DNA of 64,000 nucleotides from Adiantum capillus-veneris (lineage: Eukaryota > Streptophyta > Polypodiopsida > Polypodiales > Pteridaceae), in assembly GCA_014529385.2 (NCBI GenBank), contig CM043945.1:4763312-4827311 (forward strand), read 5' to 3'. The notes under the pieces were generated by a model. That model was not told the DNA's origin, did no database searches, and saw only the letters and a list, made by a program, of their open reading frames with translations. Below are positions 36,300 to 48,005 of the stretch, in pieces; within the stretch, counting starts at the first letter, position 1, and every line of letters begins with the position of its first letter. The translations under genes and the position numbers were made by a program.

Positions 36300-39200
36300 A
36301 TCTCAAAGTTCATCTAAGATCTTGCCTCAAATTGTTCAATAGGAGGTAAGATCACATTCTTTTCTTTTTTCGTGCTATTCATGTGGTTGCTCATCCTATT
36401 AGCCTCGTTGGCGTCACGGATTTTCTTCCACAGATCATCTAGACCGTTACAGTCCTTACCCATTTGTGCCAATATTTTAGGCTGGAACCCGTCACTTGCC
36501 CCATAGGTGGTATTTGGCACTATAATAGGCTCTCCTCTGGACTCATAGTCATTACTGAGTCTTTCCTTTGTTTCCTCAGGTTTCTCTGGCTTTGGTTGGA
36601 TAGGGGTTGGAGCTGTTACCTCATGCCAATTTGCAGGTTTACCCAGCGGTTCTTCCATCAATGATTGAGCCGTCTCGATCATCTTTCTACACAAATCCAA
36701 CCTTTGTTTTTCTATTTTTGCATATGGGTAAGTCATCCACCTTTGCTTCTAGGTTTGGTTCTTTTTAAGTCGAGCTTCATAAGCTTTTAGAAGTGCATCC
36801 AACTGCTCGTTTACCTTGTCTGCCAGTACAAATCCTCATGATCCTGCACTTTTGGGTTCTGCTATTTCCTTGGGTGCTATTACTGCTATGGTGTGTGAGA
36901 TTAAGCTAGCTAGATCCTCAAACCGCTCCAATCTATCCTTGGTATGTTTCAACTCCTCGGATAGGGCCGTTTGCTCTCGTTCTTTCCTGGCTTTCCTACG
37001 CGCCTTTCTAGCTTTCCAAGTGCTTCTCTGATTTTTCATGTCTGAACTTTGGGCATCGGTTTTTGGTTCTTCAACTACGGGTTCATTCGTCCTTCTTTGG
37101 GCTTGGGTCCATGTTACCGCGTGAATAGGTATGATTGTTTCCGATCCTCCACTGGAAGGTACTGTTTCTAACATGTTCAAGGTGGTTTTTGCTCCCTTGC
37201 TCGGGTTTTTAGGGCAATCGGGAATCAAATGAGTAATTCCACATTCTGGGCAATACGCATTGACTCTAATGATTTCATCATGAGGACAGTCTCTCAGCCA
37301 ATGGTCTCCTCTACACTTATAGCAGGGTCCCTTAGGTTGTTGAGGTGCTCTTTGAGCCCCTCTTTGTTGGTAAGCATGTCTCTGTCCGCCCATGCCTCCA
37401 TTGGCTATGAACATCAGTGTTCGTTCATCTAGGCTATATCTTCCTTCTCCTACAGCCTGTGCAGCACTTGGTGGTCCTTGATTCCCTATCATGCTCCATG
37501 GTTCTGGCGTCCAGGGTTCTTCTGGTGGATAATAGACAGGGTTTTCCGCATATCCATTGGGATCTTCATAATACGCATGCATAGGCACCAAATCCTTTTC
37601 CTCTGATTCAGTTACTGTTGGTGTGTATCTTATACCAACTGGTCGTAATCCTGGTAGGGGTGGTTGTTGCCCCAACACCGGTTGTGGTCTTTCTACACCT
37701 ACAGGTCCTGGTAAGTTGCCTGCTTGATATCTAGGCATCAGTGGAACTTGAGGGGAAGCTACTGGAGCTTGGGAAGCGTAAGGTCTCTCTCTCACATATC
37801 CCTTGTTATAATAACATTCCTCGGTCCCATGGTTTGTCCATTTTTGTTCAATAGCACACCACTTGGGCTGTTTAGCCTGGGGTTTGGTGTACAAGTTGAT
37901 CTTTTTTAGCACTTCATCTACGAGCTGCTCCTGGTTTACCGCTACTTCTCCTTTTGGTATTGTCTTAGAAGACTTGCTTCCACTTTGCTGTGAAGATGAA
38001 TCCTCATCAAGGTCCTTGAACTCCCCTTCCTTGTAAATCGCACAATTGTCCACAAGGTAAAGATCCTCCTTGGTCAACTCATTCAACGTCGTGCTCCTCT
38101 CCATATGTAAGTCTTTCTGGAGATCTGCATTCCTTAGTCCTTGGATCAATATCAGCATAAGTCTGGACTGAGTTGGCAGTTCTTCAACAGGACAGAACTT
38201 AACATATCTTTTTAGTCTTAGGGCTGCCTTTTGTACAGATTCTCCATATTTCTGTTTGAATTTATGGATTTGTGAGACGGTATTATGAGCTATTCCCCTT
38301 TGAGAGAATTCCTCAATAAACTCGTCAAACACTTCCTCCATCGACTCAAAGACTCTACGCTCTACAGAGTCAAACTAGGTGGCAGCATCTTCTTCTAGGG
38401 TTAGTCCAAACCCTGCAAATTGGGTGGGAAAATCTAACACCTCTTCGGATCTAATTACACGCACAAAGGCTGCTACATGATCTCTTGGGTCTCTGCTTCC
38501 TGTGTATTTCTTGTTTACCGCTTTTTGCACTTGAGAGGGTCTAATTCTTCGATGGTCTACAAACCTCATCATTGGATCACCCCGTCTCAGTCGATACACC
38601 TCCTCAGGCCTTCTGTAATAGGCTGGTTCCTGTCCCAATGGTGCTCCTAAGCCATAATTTCTAATGGTTCTCACTGGAGGTGGTTCTTCTCTTCGAACTT
38701 GTTCCATGGGTGGTACTCCACGCTCTGTTGACCCTTGAGTCTTTGGCTTAGTCTTTGCCTGATACCTTGAATAGAGTGGTGGTTCTTGCAAATCCCTGAG
38801 CCCTCGTGCGGCTTGATAACCATCTCGGTTTCGGTCTGGTTCCATTGTTGCACTCTGTCGAAGCCATGCCTGCAATGATGGCTGGTTTGCTGGTTGGTCT
38901 TGGTTGTTGAATGCTTGCGGTCGGGTGGAATGTGAAGTAGTGTCATACTCATCTGAAAAAGGATTCGTTGACTTGCTTGGGTTGTGGGCGGCTCTTGGCA
39001 CTTCCTCAGGGGCATATGCTGATGCTTCTGGGCCTATTGCTCTCTCTACTTCCTTTGGGAGAATACGTTGGTATTCTCGCCCATATCTATCAACAAAAAC
39101 TATGCCCTTCCCCATAGCAGTTTCATAAGAAAATAAGTAAAGAACCTTGTCTTTGCTTAATTCGTTTACGTATGGTTCTTTGCTGCGAAAGTAAGAGACT

Positions 39201-39778
39201 ATACCCTCGCTCTCATGTTTGAAGATTCCCACATTCTCGTTATAAGTTGGAACCCTGATTGTTTTCTTATCATATATAAATATAGCTCCGGGCCGATCAA
39301 TGTTTGGTGGCGGTTCTTGAGTTTCTGAAACCATTTTCCCTTTCGCCACGTTATCTCCATATCTGTTGTAATATTCAGGGTTACTAACTATTAAATAGTG
39401 GTTCCCCTTTTCGTCTTGGAATCTATCTCCATCATCATACACTCGGATTATCTCCAATCTTTGAGCTGGCCTCTCTTCGATACAAATGCACTTGCGGCCT
39501 CGATAGTCTGAATAGACTAGGGCTCCTCTCGAGTTTATTCCCTCCAAGAAGATCTCCGTGAGCCTGGAATCATTCAAAGGATTTTGGGAGGTGCTTCCTC
39601 CTCGCATAGGTCCATCATAGGTGAAACCTCCTGGCTGTTGACTACCCATCATGAAGAAAGATTTGTCTGATGAAGTGTAAGTATCACTACCTTCCTCAAT
39701 AATCGGGGCTAGAGGATCTAGCCTTGCCTGAGTTACACTCTCTTCTGTGGACACTAAGCTACCTTGGTCACCTGCCAC
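36300..39778 (-). pseudogene. Element 4 Gag with long N-terminal extension, broken by few stops
   Basis: Starts at ATG 39778 (MAGDQGSLVSTEESVTQARL). The first 250 residues form an unrecognised globular region with many aromatics (RGALVYSDYRGRKCICIEER, YYNRYGDNVAKGKM, YLFSYETAMGKGIVFVDRYG). A Pro/Arg-rich linker follows, then capsid-like sequence around 38375 (GSRDPRDHVAAFVRVI, VFDEFIEEFSQRGI, YGESVQKAALRLKRY). Two zinc knuckles follow, CYKCRGDHWLRDC and CPECGITHLIPDC. A basic tail leads to the protease region. Stops at 38375 (TAG), 36836 (TGA) and near 36749 (TAG) interrupt an otherwise continuous frame. It would build the particle and package RNA; the N-terminal extension is unlike a usual Gag. 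Confidence 0.85.
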
Positions 39779-40222
39779 TTTCTAGTCTCTAACAATGTAT
39801 CTTCCTGATCTTAAATTCATCAAACTTATCAACCACTCACCTGACAATGGGTCAGTTTCTGCACAACTTCTTGCTTTGTTGCTGAATATACCTGTACACA
39901 AGCGTTTTAATTTCAGCAATTGAATCAAAACATTTATCTGCTAGTGGTTATCTTAGTAATGATTGGTATAACTGGAGAGTTAATCTCAACCACTACTGTA
40001 TTTTATACACTGCTGAAGTTCTGGATTAGGTTTGCTAATCTGAAACTGTACTACTCTCCGTTGTTGGTCAATTTACGCGAAAAAGTCTGAATTCAGTCTT
40101 TTGCTTTGTCAAATGGGCAAACAAGGTCCAAATTCACTTCTGAAAGAAGTTTTGGAACCCTGAAGCCAAATGGAACCTCACTGTCTATGCCAGGTCAAAT
40201 TTTCTTTGCAATATGCCCCAAT
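39779..40222. other. Element 4 leader between palindromes and gag
   Basis: No coding signal seen; lies just upstream of the gag start. Confidence 0.5.
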
Positions 40223-41091
40223 AGACATCCTATGCGTAGGATGTCTCCTGCTGTGTTTTGCCTGGATTTTTGCACTGTTATTTCCTCTTGTTGTGCTGAG
40301 CTTACAACCGCTTTTACTTTTTGATTTGGACACCTATTAGCTCGTCAAAGAGACAGAAATCTATTTCGACGGCCTGTTGATGGTATTGATCAGTCTAATC
40401 AACTCTAAATTGGACCAAAATTGACTAAGAGGCTTGCCTTAGGCTATATAACACCTTACTATGCTCAAAGTCAAAGTCTCGCTTCATTTTCTTGTATTAG
40501 ACATCCTACGCGTAGGATGTCTATTTCTTCACAATGGCTTCAAACTCAAAGCCCAGGCTCCCCTTGAGTTGCTGATCACTTTGGTATACTCAGAATTCAG
40601 TTTGGAGTCCCGAATCACTCAAAAGACATACTACGCGTAGGATATCTTTTTGGCCTGTTTGACCCCAGATTTGTCCCACAGCTTCCCTTTGATGTCAATA
40701 CCCCAGTGGTATGCTTAGATTTTGTTTTGGATGTCAAAAGTCCCAAATTTTAGCTGTTTTTGCTTTTTTTTTGTCAAAAGTGCTAAAGTCTGCTTTGAAC
40801 CCAATTTTCTTACCCAAATGAGGTGAAACCCCTTTCAATCACTCAATATATCATGCAATACATGCTCATGTAGCCATCTTATGGTTTTGGTCCCAAAATA
40901 ATGTTTTGGCACTATTTGGGTAGGATGTCTGGCAATTTCAGTCAATCTGGCCTTATCCTGTCAAGATATGGCCAAATTTCCACTTTCCATTTGAAATTAG
41001 GATAAAACCTACCTTTTGAACACACTAATCAACTCAAAATCCCAAAATTCCTCCCAGATTAGCTTGTAGACATCCTACGCGTAGGATGTCT
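40223..41091. repeat. Palindrome array A: four 24-bp palindromes in the element 4 leader
   Basis: Copies at 40223-40246, 40499-40522, 40624-40647 and 41068-41091, same palindrome as at 27521-28401. The centre is TGCG in the first and CGCG in the others. The third has a substitution in each arm at symmetric positions (ATACT/GATAT), although one half then no longer fully pairs. A half-site (TAGGATGTCT) is at 40921. Spacing is irregular (276, 125, 444 bp). The nearest copy starts about 445 bp upstream of the gag ATG. Confidence 0.95.
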
Positions 41092-41611
41092 CTTGCTTAA
41101 AATTAAAGTTTTTTTCTGACAGGAATGCTCCTGATGCTCTATAGATCTATCAGAAACACTCACAGTAACTTTTGGACTTCAATTAGGCTTTCAAACACAC
41201 TTTTGCGTCTTTTTGCGTCTTTTACAAACTTGTAATGATTCTACCAAGCAAGTGTACATACATGAAATTCTCTAGATCCTGAATCATGATGTCCTACTTA
41301 CTCTACTCCTACCTATCGTGTGAAATGGTGTTTTCGGTTGCTTTTTGGCCCCTCTGGACTCTCAAGCTCTCCTCTCACCACTTCTACCACTCCAACTCCT
41401 ACTCTAGGAATTGACTACTACCTAAAACTACCTAAGTCAACCTCGTCTACCTAAGTTGAAGGATCTAAGCCAGACACACGCTTCCTAGACTCCCTCTAAG
41501 ACCTAGAGAGTCCTCCACCCTCTGATCCTATCTAAATGTAAAGCAAGACTCTTGGCAAGCCACAAATCCAAATCCTCAAGGATTAGTCTCGGTCACCTAC
41601 CTAAGGTTTTC
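41092..41611. other. Element 4 5' leader
   Basis: Non-coding stretch between palindromes and primer site; nothing recognised. Confidence 0.5.
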
Positions 41612-41631
41612 GTCCCCGGTAGCAGCGCCAA
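41612..41631 (-). other. Element 4 primer-binding site
   Basis: Minus strand TTGGCGCTGCTACCGGGGAC adjoins the 5' LTR. It is close to the TGGCGCC...GCCGGGGA pattern seen in Athila-type plant elements, usually assigned to tRNA-Asp. Confidence 0.7.
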
Positions 41632-42563
41632 TGTTGGACGGACACGCCGTGACGGACGTCAGCACAACGAGAACTCACGTAACATGTAATGTCAGCTCTG
41701 GACGAAGCTTGACCCGCACACGTGTGGAAGCAAGTATAAGGTGTCAACCTACACTCGACCGACTCCTAACTAATTCCTACAGAGATCTCCACCAATTGTC
41801 TAAGTCATAGCCTTCAAGAGTGCAAGAGAGGAAACTTCCTACAATGATTTCTAGAGCCGAACACCCATCAAACAATCTCGAAACACCATAGAACTTGAAG
41901 GAGACGCTACTAATACCAATAGGTCACTCTCCCTAAGGTCTATAAACAAAAATCTCGACCCAAAACACCCGGTGCAAAAACACGTAGGCTGTTTGGTCGA
42001 AATCTACAGGTCTTCGTTTTCGAAATCTAAAGTGTCTAATGTGTAGTTCTACTCAATGTGAACGCGTGGATATGATGCAATGCAAAATTGGACAGCGTAT
42101 GCTCACCCAAACAACTGATGAAGCTCGTAGAAGGAGCTCGCAAAGCCGGACCATACACGTGCAATGCTGGTATTGGCGCGTAGCTCTAGTCGGAGGCAAC
42201 ACGTTGCACTTCTCCGCACTCGATTCCGACCACCGGAGCACACGTAGCGTCGAGACGAAGCTCACACACTCTCTCTCGTACACAGTACGCTCACTCATAG
42301 ACTTCAAACTTGTTTAAAATGACAAAAGGTTTTGCATTAAGGTCAAAAAGTGGTATATATACCTTACAACTTGTCAAACCCTAAAGTTACAAAATCAACC
42401 ATCTACTCAATCTAGCTATCAAAACTGGGATACAATCTGGAAACTTCTGTAAGTCCCAATAATTACAAGGTGAAAAATCGGGTTTTCCTTAATGAATGAA
42501 TAATTATAAAAATAATAGTCCTCCGAGTAGCTAGATGCCGTGGGGTGTGTCCAGCTTCTAATA
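41632..42563 (-). repeat. Element 4, 5' LTR
   Basis: Pairs with 23001-23931. Outer end reads TCTAATA on the plus strand where the other copy has TCTAACA, a C-to-T change in the terminal dinucleotide. Confidence 0.92.
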
Positions 42564-45500
42564 GGAACATGCAGACAACCAGTTCAGGCAGCATGGCCGG
42601 TGATAGCAGAAACAATAAATATGGTGGAAGGATTAGAAGAGGATGAAGAGGAGAAATTTTTGAAAGCTAATCCAGATTTGGTCTCTTTATATCTTGCGGA
42701 TATTTTGCTGGTTCTGAAAGAGAACTCGGTGGGGATTTCAGGAACTCCAGCATGAATAGGGGAACAACAATAGGTGCTTCCAAGTCTTGAATCATTGGAG
42801 GACATTATTTAGCAAGAACGTGCGTTTGAGGCGCAGATGGAAAAAATTACAAGGGTTAAAGAAGATGAATTAGTGAAGGTCTTTCTTGGGGAGCAAGCGG
42901 AGTCGCAGGCCATATACATTAATAAGTAGCTTGAGGAAAATTTTAAAGATGATTTGATCAAGTTACTGATAGAATTTAAGGATGTTTTCGCATGGGAATA
43001 TACGGATATGTAGGGATTGGATCCTAAGTTTTATCAGCATACAATAAATTTGAAACCGGATGCGGTGCCAGTGAAGCAGCACTCATATAGGATGAATCCG
43101 AATGTGGCAAAGCAAGTTAAGATGGAAATTGATCGTCTTCTGGAAGTGGGTTTTATTACCCCTATTGATAATCCGGAGTGGATTTCTCCAATTGTGGTTG
43201 TACCAAAGAAAAACAAGCAAATCCGCATTTGTGTGGATTATCAAAAATTGAACGCGGCTACTGTTCCAGATCCTTTTTCTCTTCCATTCTTGGATTCCAT
43301 TTTGGATGATGTAGCAGGCCATGAGATGTATACTTTTCTGGATGGGTTTAGTGGATATAACCAAATCCGAATGGCATTGCGGGATCAACCAAAAACAACT
43401 TTTATTACTGCATGGGGTGTGTTTGCCTGCACAGTGATGTGGTTCGGATTGCGGAATGCGCCTTCAACTTTTCAAAGGGATATGCTCCAAATTTTTGGTC
43501 CTTATTTGACGGATTTTATGAGAATTTTCTGAATGATCTCAGTGTTTTTGGAGGGCAATTGGAGCATTTGAAGTAATTACGGTTATGCTTTATGAAATGC
43601 AGAGAGGTAAAATTCAGTTTGAATCCTTTAAAGTGTGCATTTGCTGTTCGCAGTGGCAGGCTATTAGGGCATATAATTTTTGAAGATGGTATTTCCGTGG
43701 ATCCGGATAAAATTGCCGTAATTATGGAAGTGCCTCCACCGCGGAACCAGAAAGAGTGTCCCATTTTCCCAGGTCAAGCCCGTTGACATGGGAGGAATTT
43801 GCGGTTTGTCATGCATTTGGCAATCCCGATTACTCAGGCAACGCATGCTATAGATTTTGAATGGACACAAGAATGTGATTTGGCTTTTCAGAGATTAAAA
43901 CTTCAGCTATCCAAAGCTCCGATTATGCTTCCTCTGAATTGGGGTCAGGATTTTCATGTGTTTGTGGATGCTTCGGATCGAGCTATTGGCAGTGTGCTGA
44001 TGCACGAACAAAGTCAAGGATGGTTCCGACCTGTCTATTATGCTAGTAGACGATTATCATCCGCAGAAAGAAATTATTCAGTAACCGAAAGGGAATGTTT
44101 AGGAATGATTTATTCAGTGAAGAAATTCCGGCACTATCTGTTGGGTTGACGTTTTTTTTTCCATGTGGACCATTCGGCTCTTTTATACCTGGTAAGGCAA
44201 TAGAATTTGACGGGAAGATTGGCCAGATGGGTGCTTTTGCTGCACGAATTTGACTTTGAGGTCATACATCGTCGAGGGGCTCAACATGCGGTGGCTGACT
44301 ATCTATCCGTGTTTGATTCCGGTGAGCCGCTGACGACAGGTGTAGCTGATGAATTTCCGGATGCGTCTCTATTTCTAATAGGAGTAGTTGCAGAGGATAT
44401 AGGAGTTCCGCAACATGCAAGGGTCATCCCTAGTATCCCATGGACATGGTATGAGGAGATGTTTCATTTTCTCGACAGTGGCAAAATGCCTTCCTTCTTG
44501 TCCAGCCATCAGAGGAAACGTATGGCTATTAGAAGCAGGAATTTTGAGATTATTATGGGGAAGCTTTATTATCGTACGGTGGCGGATGTATTACTCAGAT
44601 GTGTGCTACCACAGGAGCAGGAAGCAGTATTGGAGGAAGTCCATACCAGTATTGCGGGAGGTCACTTTGCAGCATTAATCACAGCTCAGAAGGTTCTCGA
44701 ATCAGGATTATGGTGGCCCATATTGTTTCAGGATGCGAGAAATTATGTGCAACAGTGTGATGTGTGTCAGCAGTTGGGGCAACCTACCAAACAGTCCAGA
44801 TTGATTTTTCAGCCGGTTTTTCCCTTGGAGGCTTTTCAAAAGTGGGGTTTGGATTTTGTTGGACCTTTTAAACCAGTTGAAGCTCACACAAGTAATAAGT
44901 ATATTTTGACAGCCACGGATTACGCCACCAAATGGGTGGAGGCATGGCCTATAATACTGCATTTTCTTTGGTTGGATACTTATATAAGGATATCTTTTCT
45001 AGATATGGCTGCCCTATTGAGCTGGTTAGTGACAGGGGAAGTCATTTTTTGAATAAGGGAATGAAGAGAATGCTACGGTTTTATTTTGTATTGCAGAGGA
45101 AATCTTCTCCTTATTATCCTCAGACAAATGGGCAAGCAGAATCAACTAATAAGAAATTGATTCGTATTTTAACAAAGTTAGTGAATATGCATTGAACAGA
45201 TTGGGATGTGAAACTTCCTTCCGCCTTATGGGCCTATCGGACAACTTATAAACTGGCAATAGGATTGAATCCTTTTAAGTTGGCATTTGGCATGGAGGCA
45301 ATCACCCCGGTGGAGCATGTGATTCTGAGTCTACGGATGTTGATTGCGGATTGACTTCTTCCGGAGGATTCTGTGATTTATCGTTTGGATGTTTTGCAGG
45401 AACTGGATGAAGAGCGGTTGAATAGCTTTGTGGTGCTGTAGGATCTGCAGTCTAGGCGAAAAAAATGGCTCGATCGCCCGAAAGCACTGCAATTTTTTTG

Positions 45501-45690
45501 GGGACAACTGGTCCTTGTCTTTAATTCCCGCCTCGAGAAGATGCCTGGGAAGCTTAAATTATGGTGGTCAGGACCATTTTGGATTTTTCAAGCATGCGGG
45601 CCCATCTCTTTTTATTTGGCAGATTTGCGGGGGGAAGGTTATTTCTGTACCGGTCAATGGTTTCAGACTGCGCCATTATGTTTCACCCTG
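42564..45690 (+). pseudogene. Element 2 reverse transcriptase, RNase H and integrase, broken
   Basis: Resumes the element 2 protease frame. Reverse transcriptase: ISPIVVVPKKNKQIRIC, YTFLDGFSGYNQIRMA and WFGLRNAPSTFQRDM. After a frame change near 43530 the catalytic block reads FLNDLSVFGG, with the first catalytic Asp replaced by Asn. RNase H: FHVFVDASDRAIGSVLM and TERECLGMIYSV. The zinc region has [11 protein letters not shown] and CDVC. Integrase core: [17 protein letters not shown] after a frame change near 44990, and YYPQTNGQAESTNK. The ending is WWSGPFWIFQACG. Stops at 43013, 43574, 44147, 45193, 45352 and 45438 all fit CAA, CAG or CGA changed to a stop. Confidence 0.92.
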
Positions 45691-45936
45691 ATTCAGTGCC
45701 CCTTTGCTGTGGTACAAGAGCCGGAAGCCACCCTAATAATGATTTGGGATTCTTTTGCATGCAATCTTGGAAAGCGGGAAAGGAGCTATGATGGTTGCGA
45801 CACCGTGGTTCACCCTATTTTGGGAACTCATTGTGAGAGGGTTACTACATGCAGACGATTATTGTTGTGCTTCTCCTGTTTTGTGTATCGCGCGTCCTTA
45901 GCTCTATATTCTCTGCTCCTGCATCTCATCGTCGCC
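45691..45936 (+). other. Element 2 junction between integrase end and accessory ORF
   Basis: Frames overlap and change here; the end of integrase and the start of the next ORF are not sharply defined. Confidence 0.4.
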
Positions 45937-47923
45937 ATGACGGCTTCTCTTCTTCAATGCATCCCCTTCACTCCAGTACAGAAGCTAGCGCTTTGCCACA
46001 TGGACGCCTGGCTGCAAGATTTGTGGCTACGCGTGTTCGCCAACTTGGATTGGCAAGGGATACCTATTCATCCGCAGGCAGCAGGTTTGATTGAGCAACT
46101 GGCCTGCTGGAGATATGGTGGAGCTGAATAACCAGCAGATTTAGCTGACAGCAGAAAGGATCTCCAGGTGTTGTTGTTTGCCCAACGATGGAGTGGTGCG
46201 CGCGTCTCATGTGATTCCTGCTGCAGATGTCGAGCAGGAGTTTGGCTTAAAAGTAAAAGGGGAATATAAGCTTTCAGGGTTGTCAGATGTAGCGACCAGG
46301 GATGCGTATCGATGGTTTCTCGAGGCGATTTGGCTACAAGCCAAAACCTATACCATCTCGACCAGAGCAAGAAATGTTTTGCATTCGACCAACTTTGGGC
46401 CAGTGGCTTGGACAGCAGTTGTCAGAGAAAGACTGCTGGCGGAACGCCAAAGAGTGATGGCACAGTTGGGGCGAAATACCCCAACCAATACAAAAGTTGG
46501 CCAACTGCTCACACTGATTTTTCCCTTAAGGGAAGTTTTTCCTCTCGCCCTGCGTCCTATATGTCACTTTGAAGATGATCGATTGGTGGTCCAAGGGACT
46601 GTTGCTCCTCTGTCGCAAATGCAAAGTTTGGCAGTTCTTGCTGGGGGGGAAACATAGCAGCAGAGTGTTGGCACTGGGGATTTTCCGGGTCCTTCGACGG
46701 CAGTGGTATCCTCTAGAGCCCAAGAGATGGCCACTGCAGGTGCAGGATCAACAACCCGCAAGCGCGGCAGGGAGGAGAAGCAATTTTCTACACCACCTCC
46801 GGCGACTACATCTCTTGGGCCGGAGGATTCTACGGTGGCACGCTGGCGCCGCCGAATGCAGGAGAGAGTGGCAAGTGCTACTTCGCTGAGGACGGGCTCT
46901 TCGACTGCGGACATTCCCTCACAACCAAAAACTTCTAGGACCACCAATGCGGCTGCCTCAATGGGAGGTACTCTTCCTACAACGCTACCCTGGGAGGCTA
47001 CGGCACCAAACCTTGCTGACCAAATACAGGCGTGCATCACTTTTTTGAGCAGACTTGCAGAGTCCATTTGTGTGGCTTGGCCAGCCCCCACAATAGAGGG
47101 TAGAGTTAATGAACTGGAAGCGCAGGTAACGGCCCTGCAAACTCACATTGCCGAGTTGACCAATCAAAATGAAGATCTGACTGCAACAGCTCACCAGCAG
47201 GATGAAGAAATACAAATGCTTCGAGGGGCTTATGCGGCGTTTCTGGCTTCTGTTCAAGAGGAATTACTTCAACTGAGAACGTAGCATAGCCTTGCCTCAT
47301 ACTTAGCCTCGCACCCTGGTGATGTAATGATCAGTATGAATGATCTGGATGCGTTGGCTGTGGAGATGCAACAGGATCTCCGTGTCTTTTTGGACAAACA
47401 ACTACAGAGGTGGAGCACACGCTTATCTGCTGAGGTGAGAGCCCAGCCACCAACACAGTAGGTTGTGGCGCAACAACCTGAGTCATCCAACACTAACAGA
47501 GGTAAGAGTGTTGTTCCTGAAGGTTTTGATGTTGTTGATTGGGCGCAAGCTACAGAGGATTGTGTTGAAGTCCAGGCTCGTGTATCTTGTTTGCAGAAAA
47601 TGATTCGTCTATTTTGTAAGGAGCGGCGCAGGGTTTGTTTTTGGGTGGAGATCTTGGCTCATTCTTTCTCTCTCAGTCTACCCCCTTGCCCTCCATTTTG
47701 TTCTGCTCTTAATCGATATCTTTCTCGCTATTATCCTCTACATACGCCTCTTGCTCCTTTTCCACAGGCGCCGCAATCTATTTCTTTGCCAACCCAGTTT
47801 ATTCCTCGGGCTCCTTGGCCGGAACATACTAAGATAGATCCACATCTTTTGGATGAGGTCTATCGGGCAAATACTGCAGATTTTAGAGGCTTTGGCTACA
47901 TTGATATTTCCTCTTCACCATAA
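45937..47923 (+). pseudogene. Element 2 accessory ORF after integrase, with coiled coil
   Basis: From about MTASLLQCIPFTPVQKLALC it reads as a protein of roughly 660 residues, with stops at 46129 (TAA), 46655, 47282 and 47459 (all TAG) and one frame change near 46180. The N-terminal half is globular and aromatic-rich (VATRDAYRWFLEAIWLQAKT, TNTKVGQLLTLIFPLREVFP). A Ser/Thr/Arg-rich linker follows, then a coiled coil (RVNELEAQVTALQTHIAELT). The C-terminal part ends in a Pro-rich segment before the 3' LTR. No signal peptide or convincing membrane anchor. Same overall plan as the accessory ORF of element 4, although I could not align the sequences by eye. Confidence 0.6.
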
Positions 47924-48005
47924 CAGGTCGAAGAACAGCAACCGCCAGAACCTTCCAACCGGAGGGGCTGAGTGTGGGTTCGCGCAATCCACCGTGCATG
48001 CCAGA

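Larger units (their letters stand above)
23001..42563 (-). mobile_element. Element 4: giant (about 19.6 kb) Ty3/gypsy retrotransposon with palindrome arrays and 3' accessory ORF
   Basis: LTRs of 931 and 932 bp, flanked by GGAAT (22996-23000) and GGAAC (42564-42568). On its own strand: 5' LTR, primer site, leader with four palindromes, gag, protease, reverse transcriptase and RNase H, two H2C2 modules, integrase, a second retropepsin-like ORF, an internal polypurine tract, four more palindromes, a long accessory ORF, 3' polypurine tract, 3' LTR. The primer site and third ORF recall Athila-type plant elements, but the size, palindromes and second protease do not match what I know of that lineage. 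Confidence 0.9.

Noticed and set aside
46564-47091. 175-residue minus-strand ORF
   Set aside because: Antisense of the element 2 accessory ORF, which has the more coherent composition and coiled coil.
47971-48005. Earlier start of the element 2 3' LTR (TGTGGG after GGAGGGGCTGAG)
   Set aside because: The 5' LTR lacks this sequence, and the CCATG/CCACG duplication and gag frame both fit the TGTTA start.
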